From positions 1,612,001 to 1,676,000 of the forward strand of contig NZ_CP035946.1 in assembly GCF_013177655.1 (NCBI RefSeq): a stretch of 64,000 nt of DNA, in the 5' to 3' direction. This document shows, in pieces, positions 28,920 to 38,491 of this stretch; within the stretch, counting starts at the first letter, position 1; every line of letters starts with the position of its first letter. The notes beneath the pieces are model-generated. The model was not told the DNA's origin and searched no databases. It saw only the letters and a program-made list of their open reading frames with translations. A program made the translations under genes and the position numbers. This stretch comes from Campylobacter canadensis (GTDB lineage: Bacteria; Campylobacterota; Campylobacteria; Campylobacterales; Campylobacteraceae).

Positions 28920-29713
28920 AAAAACTCCTTTTTAAATACAAAAATATATTCATGTTTAAAGATATAATAATCACTTCTAATTGCACGATATTGCCAAATA
29001 GAATTAACCCCTAGTTTACCACGATTTCCTTCTATGTTTTTTACAATAATTCCTTTAAGTTTTACTCTAAAATGTTTTTTAATTTCATTCATCAGTAAAA
29101 ACCCCAAAGGTTTTACTTCGCTTTCTTTATAAACATCTCCTATAACTAATGCAAAATATCTATTTTTATCCAAAAATTGTAAAGCATTTTCACAAGTTTT
29201 TAAAAATATTTTTACAAAAGTCTTCAAATCGTTTATATTGCTTAAATCGTTATTGTGATTTGTAAATTTTACAATATCCAAATAAGGCGGATGAAATATA
29301 ATAAATTGTGCTGATTTTGTATCTAATGCTTTTAGTTTTTCTTGTATTAAATAAACTATATTTTCATTTGTATTATCGTAATTTATTAAGCTAAATTTTG
29401 AACCATCAAAATCATTTCCCATAGTATTTAAAACATATTCATACATTTTTTCATTAATATCAATTCCTAAAAATTTTCTATTTAATTTTTCACATTCATA
29501 AAGGGTTGTTCCACTACCAAAAAATGGGTCTAAAATAAGCTCATTTTCTTTTGTATAGCGTCTAATTAGCTGATTTGGAATTTGTGGGATAAAATTGCCG
29601 TGATATATATTTTTGTGTTTACCAGAATTATCTCTATTTTGTATAAGCCATAGGCTATTTACATCAATATTTGCATTTTTCCAATCATTTAAATTTATAT
29701 CATTAATATGCAT
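28916..29713 (-). CDS. DNA methyltransferase (N6-adenine or N4-cytosine)
   Basis: The 265-residue protein has motif I ILDPFFGSGTT (about residues 59-69) ahead of motif IV FHPPYLD (about 132-138). The SAM-binding part therefore precedes the catalytic part, unlike the common beta order. The HPPY catalytic tetrad suggests an amino-methyltransferase. It is the first gene of the cassette, 5 bp after the BCCT gene. Two different methylases with one nuclease usually mean an asymmetric target in which each enzyme protects one strand. Confidence 0.85.
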   Translation of the reverse strand: MHINDINLNDWKNANIDVNSLWLIQNRDNSGKHKNIYHGNFIPQIPNQLIRRYTKENELILDPFFGSGTTLYECEKLNRKFLGIDINEKMYEYVLNTMGNDFDGSKFSLINYDNTNENIVYLIQEKLKALDTKSAQFIIFHPPYLDIVKFTNHNNDLSNINDLKTFVKIFLKTCENALQFLDKNRYFALVIGDVYKESEVKPLGFLLMNEIKKHFRVKLKGIIVKNIEGNRGKLGVNSIWQYRAIRSDYYIFKHEYIFVFKKEFL

Positions 29714-29718
29714 TAATT

Positions 29719-31659
29719 TTAATAATCCTTAGTAAAAATTTCATTTTTATCATCAAATAATAACTGTAAATATCTTTCATATTGCTTTAAAATATCTACT
29801 ATAATTTCTTGCTCGTTTAAGTATTCAATATTATAACCATTTCTTGAATCAATAAAAAAAGTTTGCGGCTCGTAAATAAATTCCTTAGAAAAAGTAGGCA
29901 ATAATTTATCATCAACAATGCTTTTACTAGCGTGTTTTTTAACTACGCAAACCCCATAAACAAAGTCCTTTGTAAGCTCTTTTTTAATTACTAATTTTAT
30001 TTCTTCATCGCTGCTAATAATTTGTGTGCTTAAACCATATATATCAAGTCTATTTTTTAGTTTCAGCATAGCGTTTTTAACCCTTGTGTGTAAGAATTTT
30101 TTTACATCGTTTTCTTTACTTTGCTTTAGAATTTGCGCTAAACGCTCTTGCCAAAATTCACCTGAAAAATACACAGTAGCTTGAGTTAGTTTTTTATAAG
30201 AATAATTTATATCAACAAGCAAACCTTTTAATAAAGAAAAGCACATAATAATCATCATTAAAGCATAAGGTAAAGCAACAATCATAGTAATATTTAAAAT
30301 AGCATCTAAGCCACCTGAATAAAGCAAACTAGCAGCTAACACGCACAAAATAAATCCCCATAAAAGACTTTGCCATTTGTATGATTTTTCACTTCCAGCA
30401 CTACTTAAAGAATTTAGCACAAAAATACCACTATCTGCTGAAGTAATAAAAAACAATGTTAAAACCACCATAGCTAAAATACAACTAAAATAAGCAAAAG
30501 GAAAATTTTCTAAAAAATGAAATAATAAATTTTCAGGAGAAGAGCTATAAGCACTTAAAATATCATTAAAAGTTAAAGCACTATTTCCAAATATACTAAA
30601 CCACAAAATATTAAAGCTAGTAGGCACAACCAAAACACCAAAAATAAATTCTCTAAGGCTTCTTCCTTTTGAAATTTTTGCTATAAAAAATCCTACAAAC
30701 GGAGCCCAGCTAAGCCACCAAGCCCAATAAAATATGGTCCAATTATTAAACCAAGATAAATACTCTTTTTCATAAGCATAAGTTTTAAAAGAAAGTAAGA
30801 TTATATTTTGCAAATAATTACCTATATTTGAGCTAAATTTAGCTAAAAGTGCTGTAGTATCGCCTATAAACAAAACAAAAAGCATAAGCAAAATCGCTAA
30901 AACTAAATTAATTTCACTTAGGATTTTAAGCCCTTTTGTAAGTCCGCTGATAGCTGAAAGCGTAGCTAAAGAAATAATTATAAAAATAATCACACTTTGC
31001 TCTAAAAAGCTTTGAGAGTGTAAAATATTTAAATTAATTAAACCTGCATTAAGCTGTGAAGCACTATAACCTAAGGTTGTGCTAATTCCAAACACTGTTA
31101 CAATTAAAGCTAAAATATCAACCAAATTTCCCCAAAAACCATAAATCTTATCTTTTAAAAAAGGATAAAAAGCACTCCTTAATGAAAGTGGCATTTTATA
31201 TCTAAAACCAAAATAAGCCATAGCCAAAGCACACACTCCATAAATAGCCCAAGGATGAATTCCCCAGTGAAAAATAGTGTGCAACATCGCATCATTATCG
31301 CTCATATTTAAAGTTTTTTTGTGAATTATTGGCTCTGCAACACCAAAATACATAAGTCCAACGCCCATTCCAGTAGCAAAAAGCATAGCAAGCCAAGAAG
31401 AAAAAGAAAAGCTAGGCTTGCAATCATCATCGCCTAATTTAATATCACCAAATTTAGAAAAGGCTAAAATAAGCATAAAACATACAAAAAAACTAACACT
31501 TAAAATATAAAACCAAGAAAAATTTTTAAAAATATTGTTTTTTATAGATGTAATAAAACTATTTGTAACTTGTGGCATAAAAATACAACAAAGACTTAAA
31601 ATTATTATTACGCTAATACTAGGCAAAAAAACTGATTTTTTAAAACTTGTTTTAATCAT
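29719..31659 (-). CDS. BCCT-family osmolyte transporter (betaine/choline/carnitine type)
   Basis: The 646-residue protein has 12 transmembrane helices. GMGVGLMYFGVAEP (about residues 98-111) is the helix-3 glycine motif, and WTIFYWAWWLSWAPFVGFF carries the Trp-rich substrate and signature region. A hydrophilic C-terminal tail of about 130 residues, charged and Lys/Glu-rich, may sense osmotic stress. It imports betaine-like compatible solutes by ion symport. It is followed at once by the restriction-modification cassette and separated by 75 bp from the large operon upstream. Confidence 0.93.
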   Translation of the reverse strand: MIKTSFKKSVFLPSISVIIILSLCCIFMPQVTNSFITSIKNNIFKNFSWFYILSVSFFVCFMLILAFSKFGDIKLGDDDCKPSFSFSSWLAMLFATGMGVGLMYFGVAEPIIHKKTLNMSDNDAMLHTIFHWGIHPWAIYGVCALAMAYFGFRYKMPLSLRSAFYPFLKDKIYGFWGNLVDILALIVTVFGISTTLGYSASQLNAGLINLNILHSQSFLEQSVIIFIIISLATLSAISGLTKGLKILSEINLVLAILLMLFVLFIGDTTALLAKFSSNIGNYLQNIILLSFKTYAYEKEYLSWFNNWTIFYWAWWLSWAPFVGFFIAKISKGRSLREFIFGVLVVPTSFNILWFSIFGNSALTFNDILSAYSSSPENLLFHFLENFPFAYFSCILAMVVLTLFFITSADSGIFVLNSLSSAGSEKSYKWQSLLWGFILCVLAASLLYSGGLDAILNITMIVALPYALMMIIMCFSLLKGLLVDINYSYKKLTQATVYFSGEFWQERLAQILKQSKENDVKKFLHTRVKNAMLKLKNRLDIYGLSTQIISSDEEIKLVIKKELTKDFVYGVCVVKKHASKSIVDDKLLPTFSKEFIYEPQTFFIDSRNGYNIEYLNEQEIIVDILKQYERYLQLLFDDKNEIFTKDY

Positions 31660-31734
31660 TTTTATCCTTTTTTTAATCTTTTTTAATTAAATAACATAAA
31701 AAAACAAATAAAATTTAACATACTTTAAGCCTAT

Positions 31735-32586
31735 TTAAAGCAAATGAAAATTTTTCAAATATCTTTTACGCATTGTAATATTTCCTATGTTGCCGCCTTG
31801 ATGAATATAAAAAATATCTTTTTTTAATAAAGATGAGTTTTGCAAAATCGCTAAAAAACCAACAGAATCATATAAATATTCAAACTCAATCTTACTGTGC
31901 AAATTAATATCATTTATTAGTAAAAAAAGCTCTTTATAAAGTTTTGCAAAATGATATTTTTTTTGAGTTTTTAAAATATTTAAGGCGGAATTTTTATTAA
32001 AAATTTCTTTTTGCTTTTGCAAATAAAGTTCATTTGCCACACAAGCAGTTGTAAAAACTCTAATTTTAGGATTTAATTTATGCAAATATTTTTCTAAATA
32101 AATAGCGCTAATACCAGTGCCACTTGGCAAAAATACATCAAAATCAATATTATTGTTTAAGTAAAAATCATAAATCTCATCAGCTAATTTTTTAAAACCA
32201 AATCTTGCAAAATCATCACAAACACCTTCATTTATGAAAAAACTATCCTTGTTGTTTTTAAAAAAATCAAAGGCAACTTGTTTTGGATTTTTATCATCTG
32301 TATAATAAATATTTGCCTTGTTTTCTAAAGCAAGAGCTAAATTCCCATCAATTTCACACCTTCTTTTACAAAAAAAGTGCAACTTCAAAGAGTGCTTTTT
32401 TGCATAAATTGACATTGCTAAAAGTGCGTTTGATTGGGTGCTGCCATAGCTTATTAATTCTTTATAAGGTAATTTAACTTGCTCTAAAAAATAAAGTTTT
32501 CTAGCTTTATTTCCATTAATTTCACCTAATAAATCATCTCTTAAAACATAAAAATTTTTATCAAAATAAGAAAAAGTGCTAATCAT
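31735..32586 (-). CDS. PLP-dependent ACC deaminase / D-cysteine desulfhydrase family protein
   Basis: The 283-residue fold-type II PLP protein has RDDLLGEINGNKARKL near the N-terminus, with the Schiff-base lysine in GNKARK, and SYGSTQSNALLAMSIYAKK after it. PSGTGISAIYL is the phosphate loop, and the terminus has HQGGNIG. Family members deaminate 1-aminocyclopropane-1-carboxylate or desulfurate D-cysteine; which one applies cannot be decided. It overlaps ispE by 4 bp and is the last gene of the large minus-strand operon. Confidence 0.8.
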   Translation of the reverse strand: MISTFSYFDKNFYVLRDDLLGEINGNKARKLYFLEQVKLPYKELISYGSTQSNALLAMSIYAKKHSLKLHFFCKRRCEIDGNLALALENKANIYYTDDKNPKQVAFDFFKNNKDSFFINEGVCDDFARFGFKKLADEIYDFYLNNNIDFDVFLPSGTGISAIYLEKYLHKLNPKIRVFTTACVANELYLQKQKEIFNKNSALNILKTQKKYHFAKLYKELFLLINDINLHSKIEFEYLYDSVGFLAILQNSSLLKKDIFYIHQGGNIGNITMRKRYLKNFHLL

Positions 32587-33419
32587 TTTATACTAAAAAA
32601 CATCCCCCCGCTTCCACTTAAAAAATATTTTTTTTCAGCAAATTCTTTAGCTTTTGGGTAAAGTTGTGTGCAAGAAAATAATAAATCGTTTAAAAAATAA
32701 TTATCATTTAAAAGCAATTCTTTGCTAGTTTTTAAATCTAAATCATCAGTATTTTTATAATAAATTGGATTTTTTGCAAAGTGATTAAAAACTTCTTTTG
32801 TACTACAAGGAGTGCTAAAATGCAAATTAACATCTAACTTTTCTTCTTTAAATTCTTTAATAATTTGCCCATAACCATAAACATTAGCACTAGCAAACTC
32901 GTTTATAAAAAAACTAACATCAGCGCCGCTTTTTGCAGCAATTTTGTCTTTGTCTTCATTACTTAATAAGCACAAATGTTTAATTAAGGTTGCAGCATTA
33001 GAACTAGCTGAAGCAAGCCCTGCAAAGGTTGGTATACGCTTATATAAAACTATTGCGTATTTATCTAAAAATTCTTTAATAAATTTAGGATTAAAATTAT
33101 TAAAAACCTTATAAAAAATATGATTATTTGAATAAAAATTAGAAATTATATTATCATCAATTTTTATAAAATAGTCTAAAATGCAATCTTCTTTAAAAAT
33201 AGTATTTTCTGCTGTTTTTAGACTAAAAAGTTGAGAAATATCTAAATTTTTGCAAGATTTATGCTCTAAGAATTTTGCTTGTTTTTTTTCAATAATTATA
33301 AAATCATCATATAAATTATCAATCTTTACAAATCTTGATAAAATCTCATGATAATCATTGCTTTTACCTGTAATTTTTAAAAGCACATTAATTTTTGCAT
33401 AACATTTATCTATTGTCAT
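32583..33419 (-). CDS. ispE: 4-diphosphocytidyl-2-C-methyl-D-erythritol kinase
   Basis: The 278-residue GHMP kinase acts in the MEP pathway of isoprenoid synthesis. The N-terminal CYAKINVLLKITGK is the substrate-binding segment, PTFAGLASASSNAATL (about residues 127-142) the GHMP ATP loop, and LSGSGGMFF the third motif. A run of six G near the 3' end is too short to suggest phase variation. Order truB-csrA-ispE is conserved in Campylobacter. Confidence 0.93.
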   Translation of the reverse strand: MTIDKCYAKINVLLKITGKSNDYHEILSRFVKIDNLYDDFIIIEKKQAKFLEHKSCKNLDISQLFSLKTAENTIFKEDCILDYFIKIDDNIISNFYSNNHIFYKVFNNFNPKFIKEFLDKYAIVLYKRIPTFAGLASASSNAATLIKHLCLLSNEDKDKIAAKSGADVSFFINEFASANVYGYGQIIKEFKEEKLDVNLHFSTPCSTKEVFNHFAKNPIYYKNTDDLDLKTSKELLLNDNYFLNDLLFSCTQLYPKAKEFAEKKYFLSGSGGMFFSIK

Positions 33420-33646
33420 TTTTTATAATTTTTCAAAATATCTTTTAAAGATGATAAATCAGCATCATTATTTGCGTGAATATTTTCATCTCTTACACAA
33501 TTTATTAATTCTTCTCTTAAAACTAAAGTTTGCTTTGGAGCGTTTATTCCAAGCTTTACATTATCGCCTTTAATATCTAAAATCTTAATTTCGATTCCGC
33601 CATCAATAATCAAAGAGCTATCTATTTTTCTACTAATAATTAACAT
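33416..33646 (-). CDS. csrA: Carbon storage regulator CsrA
   Basis: The 76-residue protein is a typical CsrA: MLIISRKIDSSLII, then GIEIKILDIKGDNVKLGINAPK and LREEL. The conserved Arg in the first strand and in VLREE bind GGA motifs in mRNA leaders. In Campylobacter CsrA represses flagellin translation and is held by FliW. The start overlaps truB by 7 bp. Confidence 0.97.
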   Translation of the reverse strand: MLIISRKIDSSLIIDGGIEIKILDIKGDNVKLGINAPKQTLVLREELINCVRDENIHANNDADLSSLKDILKNYKK

Positions 33647-34440
33647 TTTTCTATCCTATTTAATTCATAAAAAATACTATTATTTTGCACTTTTAAAATA
33701 GCAAAATAATCTCCTAAATCAATTTTATAAAACCCATCTTCTCTTACATTAAAATCGTTTAAATCAAGTTTTTTTCCAAGCAAAATATCGCTTTTATCTT
33801 TACTATAAAAACATTCTTTTAAAGCAACACTTAAATAAGCATCATATTCTTTAAATTCACTAAAAGCACCTTCGCTTAGCCTTCTTAAAGCACTTAAAGT
33901 TCCTTTTATATTTAAAAATTCACATATTTTTTGTGCATAAGAACGTACATAAGCTCCTTTACTACACTCAAGTTCAAAGCTTAAAAATGGATAATTATAA
34001 TTAAGAATTTTTGCTTTTACAAACATAGTGCTTTCTTTGAATTTTACTTCTTTATTTTCTCTTGCAAGTTTATATGCTCTAATTCCATTTATCTTTTTTG
34101 CACTAAAAATTGGTGGAATATAGTTTATTTGTCCTTGCAAAGTCAAAAAAGCATTATTTATCTCATCTAAACTAGGTCTTCTTTCATCGCTTAAGCTTAT
34201 ATTTTCATTATCTAAGCTAGGGCTACTTGCACCAAACCAAATACAAGCTTGATATTTTTTTGTATCAAGTGCTAAAAAACGAAATAATTTTGTATGTTTT
34301 TTACAAGCACAAAGCAAAGCTCCGCTTGCAAAAGGGTCAAGCGTACCTGAATAACCTAATTTTGTGTGCAATTGCTTTGATAGTTTGCACACAAAATTAT
34401 TTGAGCTTATATTAATTGTTTTATTTGCCAAAAATATCAT
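33640..34440 (-). CDS. truB: tRNA pseudouridine(55) synthase TruB
   Basis: The 266-residue enzyme makes pseudouridine 55 in the T-loop of tRNAs. GYSGTLDPFASGALL contains the catalytic Asp (about residue 38). SLDNENISL, KKINGIRAYKLAREN and CSKGAYVRS follow the family order. A PUA-like tail is short. It overlaps the META-domain lipoprotein gene by 4 bp. Confidence 0.95.
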   Translation of the reverse strand: MIFLANKTINISSNNFVCKLSKQLHTKLGYSGTLDPFASGALLCACKKHTKLFRFLALDTKKYQACIWFGASSPSLDNENISLSDERRPSLDEINNAFLTLQGQINYIPPIFSAKKINGIRAYKLARENKEVKFKESTMFVKAKILNYNYPFLSFELECSKGAYVRSYAQKICEFLNIKGTLSALRRLSEGAFSEFKEYDAYLSVALKECFYSKDKSDILLGKKLDLNDFNVREDGFYKIDLGDYFAILKVQNNSIFYELNRIEKC

Positions 34441-34817
34441 TTAAAAAGTATTTTCATTGCATTATTTTCTAAAAAAGAACCACCAAATTTTAAATCTTTT
34501 AAATTACTCAATACAAAGTCTTCAACCTTCATACTAGCAGCATCGCAAAGCATTTTTGTACTTGCAACCTTATCAAAAGAAAAACCATCTAAAAGCTCAC
34601 CAAAAATTCTATTACAACCAACATAAAGACCAAATCTATTATTATCAACGCTAAAGCCCCAATTAGAACCAGCGTTATAAACTTCATTTGTTGTTTTGTT
34701 AATTATCTGAGCAATTTTATACTCTTTGTTTTCTGGTTTTAAAAGATTTAATGCCTTTTCTTTAGTACAAGCAGTAAAAATTAATGCACATAATGTAAAT
34801 AATAATATTTTTTTCAT
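34437..34817 (-). CDS. META/HslJ-like lipoprotein
   Basis: The 126-residue protein has a lipobox (LIFTAC, lipidated Cys at about residue 17). The C-terminal part, with FGLYVGCNRIFGELL and STKMLCDAASMKVEDFVLSNL, matches the META/HslJ domain. HslJ proteins are linked to heat or drug stress in other bacteria; the role here is unknown. It is coupled by 4-bp overlaps to the TlpA-like lipoprotein and truB. Confidence 0.75.
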   Translation of the reverse strand: MKKILLFTLCALIFTACTKEKALNLLKPENKEYKIAQIINKTTNEVYNAGSNWGFSVDNNRFGLYVGCNRIFGELLDGFSFDKVASTKMLCDAASMKVEDFVLSNLKDLKFGGSFLENNAMKILFK

Positions 34818-35368
34818 TTTTTCTCCTCAATTTTATTAATGCTAGAACGCAATAAGCCCTCATCAGCCTTACCTAAAATAAAATAAGATTCATTAAATTT
34901 TTCATATTTTCCATCTTTAATCATTACTTTAAATGGTAGTTGAATTTGGGTTGTATATTTTATATCATTTGCTATTAACTCTACAATATCATCAGCTCTT
35001 TTATCGTTTGTTAAAAAATAATAAGCATTATAATTTTGTGTAAATTCTTTTAATTTTTCATCACTTACGCTTTCTGCGTAAGATAAACCTAAGATTATTA
35101 AAGAATCCTTTTTTGCTTGTTGTAATTCAAAAAGTGCTGGAGCTTCAGCCTTGCAAGGTGGGCAAAAAGTACCAAAAATATCTATTAATAAAATCTTATC
35201 GCTATTTAATAACTTAAAACCATTTTGAGTTCTTTGTAAAGTTATTTCTTGCTTATCCCAACTTTTTAATGTAATTTTATCGCCTACTTTTATTGTATTT
35301 TCACTGCTTTCATTATTACTACAAGCACATAAAAACACTAAGAAAAATAATATTTTTATAAATTTCAT
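34814..35368 (-). CDS. TlpA-like thioredoxin-fold lipoprotein
   Basis: The 184-residue protein has a signal with lipobox (VFLCAC) and a TlpA/ResA-type thioredoxin fold. The active site is FGTFCPPCKAEAPAL, where CPPC is common in TlpA. LPFKVMIKDGKY contains the cis-Pro. It probably reduces disulfides at the periplasmic face of the membrane. It sits downstream of a small membrane protein and upstream of the META lipoprotein. Confidence 0.85.
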   Translation of the reverse strand: MKFIKILFFLVFLCACSNNESSENTIKVGDKITLKSWDKQEITLQRTQNGFKLLNSDKILLIDIFGTFCPPCKAEAPALFELQQAKKDSLIILGLSYAESVSDEKLKEFTQNYNAYYFLTNDKRADDIVELIANDIKYTTQIQLPFKVMIKDGKYEKFNESYFILGKADEGLLRSSINKIEEKK

Positions 35369-35694
35369 TCTTTCTCCTTTTTACAATTTTTTATATCTAT
35401 TTTATGTTGTGGATTGATAAAAACAGAAGTTCCATTATCAAATTTAAAATCTTTATTACTAACAACTACCTTATCACATATTAAATTCTCGCCGTTTCTA
35501 AAACTTTGTATTAAATCTTTTCTATTTACCGCATAAGAATTATCAATGCTTGAATAAATAAAGGCAATTACAAAAGATACTATAATTAAGCTTAAAATAA
35601 AAATATATAATTTTTGATTCATTTTTTCTTTGTAATAAATACAAATTGCAATTAAAATAAAAAATAAAATTAAAAATATAAAAAATCTTAACAT
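35365..35694 (-). CDS. Small membrane protein, conserved next to murC
   Basis: The 109-residue protein has two N-terminal transmembrane helices (about residues 3-20 and 28-47) and a soluble C-terminal part with two Cys (LICDK and IKNCKK). I recall a small integral membrane protein gene directly downstream of murC in C. jejuni as well. Function unknown. One bp separates it from the murC stop. Confidence 0.65.
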   Translation of the reverse strand: MLRFFIFLILFFILIAICIYYKEKMNQKLYIFILSLIIVSFVIAFIYSSIDNSYAVNRKDLIQSFRNGENLICDKVVVSNKDFKFDNGTSVFINPQHKIDIKNCKKEKE

Positions 35695-35695
35695 A

Positions 35696-37000
35696 TCACT
35701 TCCCCCTTAATTTATATGTTAAATCACCTGCGTTAAAACCAATATATAAAGCATTATCTAAAATAATTTCTTCCTTATCTTTAAAGGCGATTAAATAATC
35801 ATCTTTTCTTTTTATATCATCAATAAAAATAGCATTTTTAAAATGTTCTTTAAGATTTATACTTTGCTCTTTTTGACTAGCACTATAAACAGGTAAAATA
35901 TAAAGTTTATTAAAACCATTAAAGCAAGTTTTAAATTCTTCTAAATTATCAATCAATCTTGTATATTTATGCGGTTGCCAAATTGCCACACATTCATTAA
36001 TATTTAATTCTTTTGCATAAGCAAATACGCCTTGTTTTGTTTCATTTACTTCGGTTGGATGATGAGCGTAATCATCAATAATTATATTTTTTTCATTTGC
36101 AACTAAAATATCAAAACGCTTTTTTATACCGCAAAAATTCATTAAATTTTGCTTTATTTCGCTTAAACTAAGACCTATATTTCTAGCGCTTAAAATAGCT
36201 AAAGCTGCATCAACAGCAATACATTTACTATGTCCTAAAACGCTAAAAGTTCCATAATCTTTTAAATCAAAACTTATGTATGGTAGATAGTTTTTTACTT
36301 GTAATTTTAGATTTTTTATATCTTTGCTAGGATATAATTTTATATGTTTTGGATTATTAATAGTAGCTAAAAATTCATCTTCTGCATTTAAAACAACCAC
36401 ATTACTTTGATTTATAAAATCTAAATATGCTGTATAAAATTTATCTAAATTATGTTCATAATGTTCTAAATGCTCTGGTTCTGCATTAGTTACAATGCTT
36501 AATCTTGGTCTTAAATTTAAAAAAGAACTATCGCTTTCATCTGCTTCAAAAACTATATTTTCATTTTTACGATAAAGCATATTTTTTCCACTTCTTTTAT
36601 CAACCGCACCTATTATAAAAGAGCTTTGTAAAATACTTGCAAGTATTGCACTAGTAGTACTTTTACCGTGAGCGCCTGCTACTGCAAAGATTTGTTTTTT
36701 ATCTAAGATTAGCGGTAAGGCTTGTTTTCTTGAAAGGCATTTAATATTTAATTCTTTTGCCTTAACTCTTTCAGGGTTGTTTTCATCAATAACTGCTGAA
36801 TAAATAAGTAAATCAGTATCATCGCTAAGATTTGATGCACTATGACCTATAAAAACTGCTATTCCTTCGGCTCTTAATTCTTTTACCAACTCACTTTCAT
36901 AAACATCACTTCCATAAACAATATATCCTTGCTCATTTAAAAATCTAGCTAAAGCACTAAGTCCTATTCCACCAATTCCAATAAAAAAAATCTTTTTCAT
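35696..37000 (-). CDS. murC: UDP-N-acetylmuramate--L-alanine ligase
   Basis: The 434-residue ligase adds L-Ala to UDP-MurNAc in peptidoglycan synthesis. IGIGGIGLSALARFL is the N-terminal UDP-binding loop, AGAHGKSTTSAIL the ATP-binding P-loop (about residues 107-119), and EADESDSSF the Mur motif. DDYAHHPTEV is the conserved His motif of MurC. RBS AGGAG precedes it. It is inside the large minus-strand operon. Confidence 0.96.
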   Translation of the reverse strand: MKKIFFIGIGGIGLSALARFLNEQGYIVYGSDVYESELVKELRAEGIAVFIGHSASNLSDDTDLLIYSAVIDENNPERVKAKELNIKCLSRKQALPLILDKKQIFAVAGAHGKSTTSAILASILQSSFIIGAVDKRSGKNMLYRKNENIVFEADESDSSFLNLRPRLSIVTNAEPEHLEHYEHNLDKFYTAYLDFINQSNVVVLNAEDEFLATINNPKHIKLYPSKDIKNLKLQVKNYLPYISFDLKDYGTFSVLGHSKCIAVDAALAILSARNIGLSLSEIKQNLMNFCGIKKRFDILVANEKNIIIDDYAHHPTEVNETKQGVFAYAKELNINECVAIWQPHKYTRLIDNLEEFKTCFNGFNKLYILPVYSASQKEQSINLKEHFKNAIFIDDIKRKDDYLIAFKDKEEIILDNALYIGFNAGDLTYKLRGK

Positions 37001-37007
37001 AAATCTC

Positions 37008-37841
37008 CTAACAAAAAGCTAAAGCTAATAGTATTAAGACAATACCAACAATTTGCAATTTTGTAAAATCTTCACCAAAATAATATCCTATAATTCCAGC
37101 ACTAATTGGCTCTAATAACAATAAAATAGCTACAACTTGAGCTTGTAAAAATTTTTGTGCATAATTTTGTGCAAAAAAACAAAAAATAGTTAAAATCATA
37201 GCACTAATTATTATATAAATTAACGATTGCATATCTTTTAGTGGAGCTAAACTTATTTTATCTAAAAATAAGGCTGCAAAAAAGCAAACAACAGCACAAG
37301 CAAAAAATTGAAAAAATACAAAGGAATTTAAATCATTATCTTTTAAAAATTTTTCCACAAGCACGATTAATAAAGCAAAAAATAAAGCACAAGCAAGGCT
37401 TAAAAATTCACCTATATAAAAACTATTTATATTTGCATTTTGAAACAAATAAAGTCCAAAACAAGCTAAAAAACATAAAAAAATAGTTTTTAAACTTGGA
37501 ATTTTTTTAAATAAAATTAATGATAAAAAAGGCACCATTATTACATTTAAGCCTGTTAAAAAAGCAACTGATGAGCTTTGAATATATTTTAATGAAAGAG
37601 TTTGCAAAATAAAAGCAACAGCCATACAAATTCCGCTTAAACTACCGCCTAAATAACTATTTTTGTAATTATTTTTTATATCTTTAAAAACTATTATAAA
37701 AAATAAAAAACTAGAAATTATGAATCTATAAAACAAATATTCATATACGCCACAAACTTCTAAAATAAGTTTAGAAGGTAAAAAAGAAGCTCCCCAAACA
37801 ATAGCAGCAAAGGCTAATAAAAGAGTAGCTTTTATTTTCAT
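37008..37841 (-). CDS. EamA/DMT-family transporter
   Basis: The 277-residue protein has ten transmembrane helices in two EamA halves. AAIVWGASFLPSKLIL is the first-helix motif, and LLLLEPISAGIIGYYFGE the late conserved motif of EamA exporters. It belongs to a different subgroup from the DMT gene at 26.4 kb (little similarity). It is coupled to the ThiF-like gene by a 4-bp overlap. Substrate unknown. Confidence 0.85.
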   Translation of the reverse strand: MKIKATLLLAFAAIVWGASFLPSKLILEVCGVYEYLFYRFIISSFLFFIIVFKDIKNNYKNSYLGGSLSGICMAVAFILQTLSLKYIQSSSVAFLTGLNVIMVPFLSLILFKKIPSLKTIFLCFLACFGLYLFQNANINSFYIGEFLSLACALFFALLIVLVEKFLKDNDLNSFVFFQFFACAVVCFFAALFLDKISLAPLKDMQSLIYIIISAMILTIFCFFAQNYAQKFLQAQVVAILLLLEPISAGIIGYYFGEDFTKLQIVGIVLILLALAFC

Positions 37842-38491
37842 AAAGTAAAATTATTAAAACTAACTTGCTCTTTTGATAAATCAAAATAATATAAATGATT
37901 TGTTTTTACTTCTAAATTCATAAGATATCTAAAAGCAAGTACGCTAGCATAAGAAGCAGCAAACATTACCATAGGCGGACATTGTGCCTTTAAGCCTTTT
38001 ACATCGCCTACTAAGTGTAGTTTTGCACCAGTTATTAAAGCGCAAGAAGCATAAAAATCCTGTACTCCTGTGTAAAGCCAAGGGATATTAAAACTTTGTG
38101 AATAATTTTGTATTTCTTTTCTAACACTTAAATTATCAGTAGCATCAATAATTAAATCTATTTGCCATTCATTTTTTTCTGCTTGAAAGAAAAACTCTGC
38201 AGCACTCATAATAAAAGGACTTATTTTTGCATAAGACCTATTTTCTAACTTTTTAAAAATTACTGATTTTGGCAAATTTTCATCATCAAAATTAAACATA
38301 ATTTGTCTTTGAATATTGCTAATTGTAACATTATCAAAATCAATTATATAAAGCTCATCAATTTTAATTGAAGCAAGTGCATAAGCAAATACGCTTCCAA
38401 GCCCACCAGCACCAATAATTGCAACTTTTTTTCCTACACAATTATCTTTATTTTTATCTAATAATAAATCCTGTCTTTCATAAAAATTCAT
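37838..38491 (-). CDS. ThiF/MoeB/HesA-family adenylyltransferase (E1-like)
   Basis: The 217-residue protein has the E1-like Rossmann fold: VAIIGAGGLGSVFAYAL (about residues 24-40), then IIDFDNVTISNIQRQ, and DATDNLSVRKEI. These activate ubiquitin-like sulfur carriers (ThiS, MoaD) by adenylation. The two zinc CxxC motifs of full-length MoeB are not obvious, so the target carrier is uncertain. It is coupled by 4 bp to the amidohydrolase-like gene upstream. Confidence 0.82.
   Translation of the reverse strand: MNFYERQDLLLDKNKDNCVGKKVAIIGAGGLGSVFAYALASIKIDELYIIDFDNVTISNIQRQIMFNFDDENLPKSVIFKKLENRSYAKISPFIMSAAEFFFQAEKNEWQIDLIIDATDNLSVRKEIQNYSQSFNIPWLYTGVQDFYASCALITGAKLHLVGDVKGLKAQCPPMVMFAASYASVLAFRYLMNLEVKTNHLYYFDLSKEQVSFNNFTL

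Noticed and set aside
32601-32608. Run of six C (G on the coding strand) near the 3' end of ispE
   Set aside because: Too short for slippage-based switching in Campylobacter, and it lies at the very end of an essential gene.
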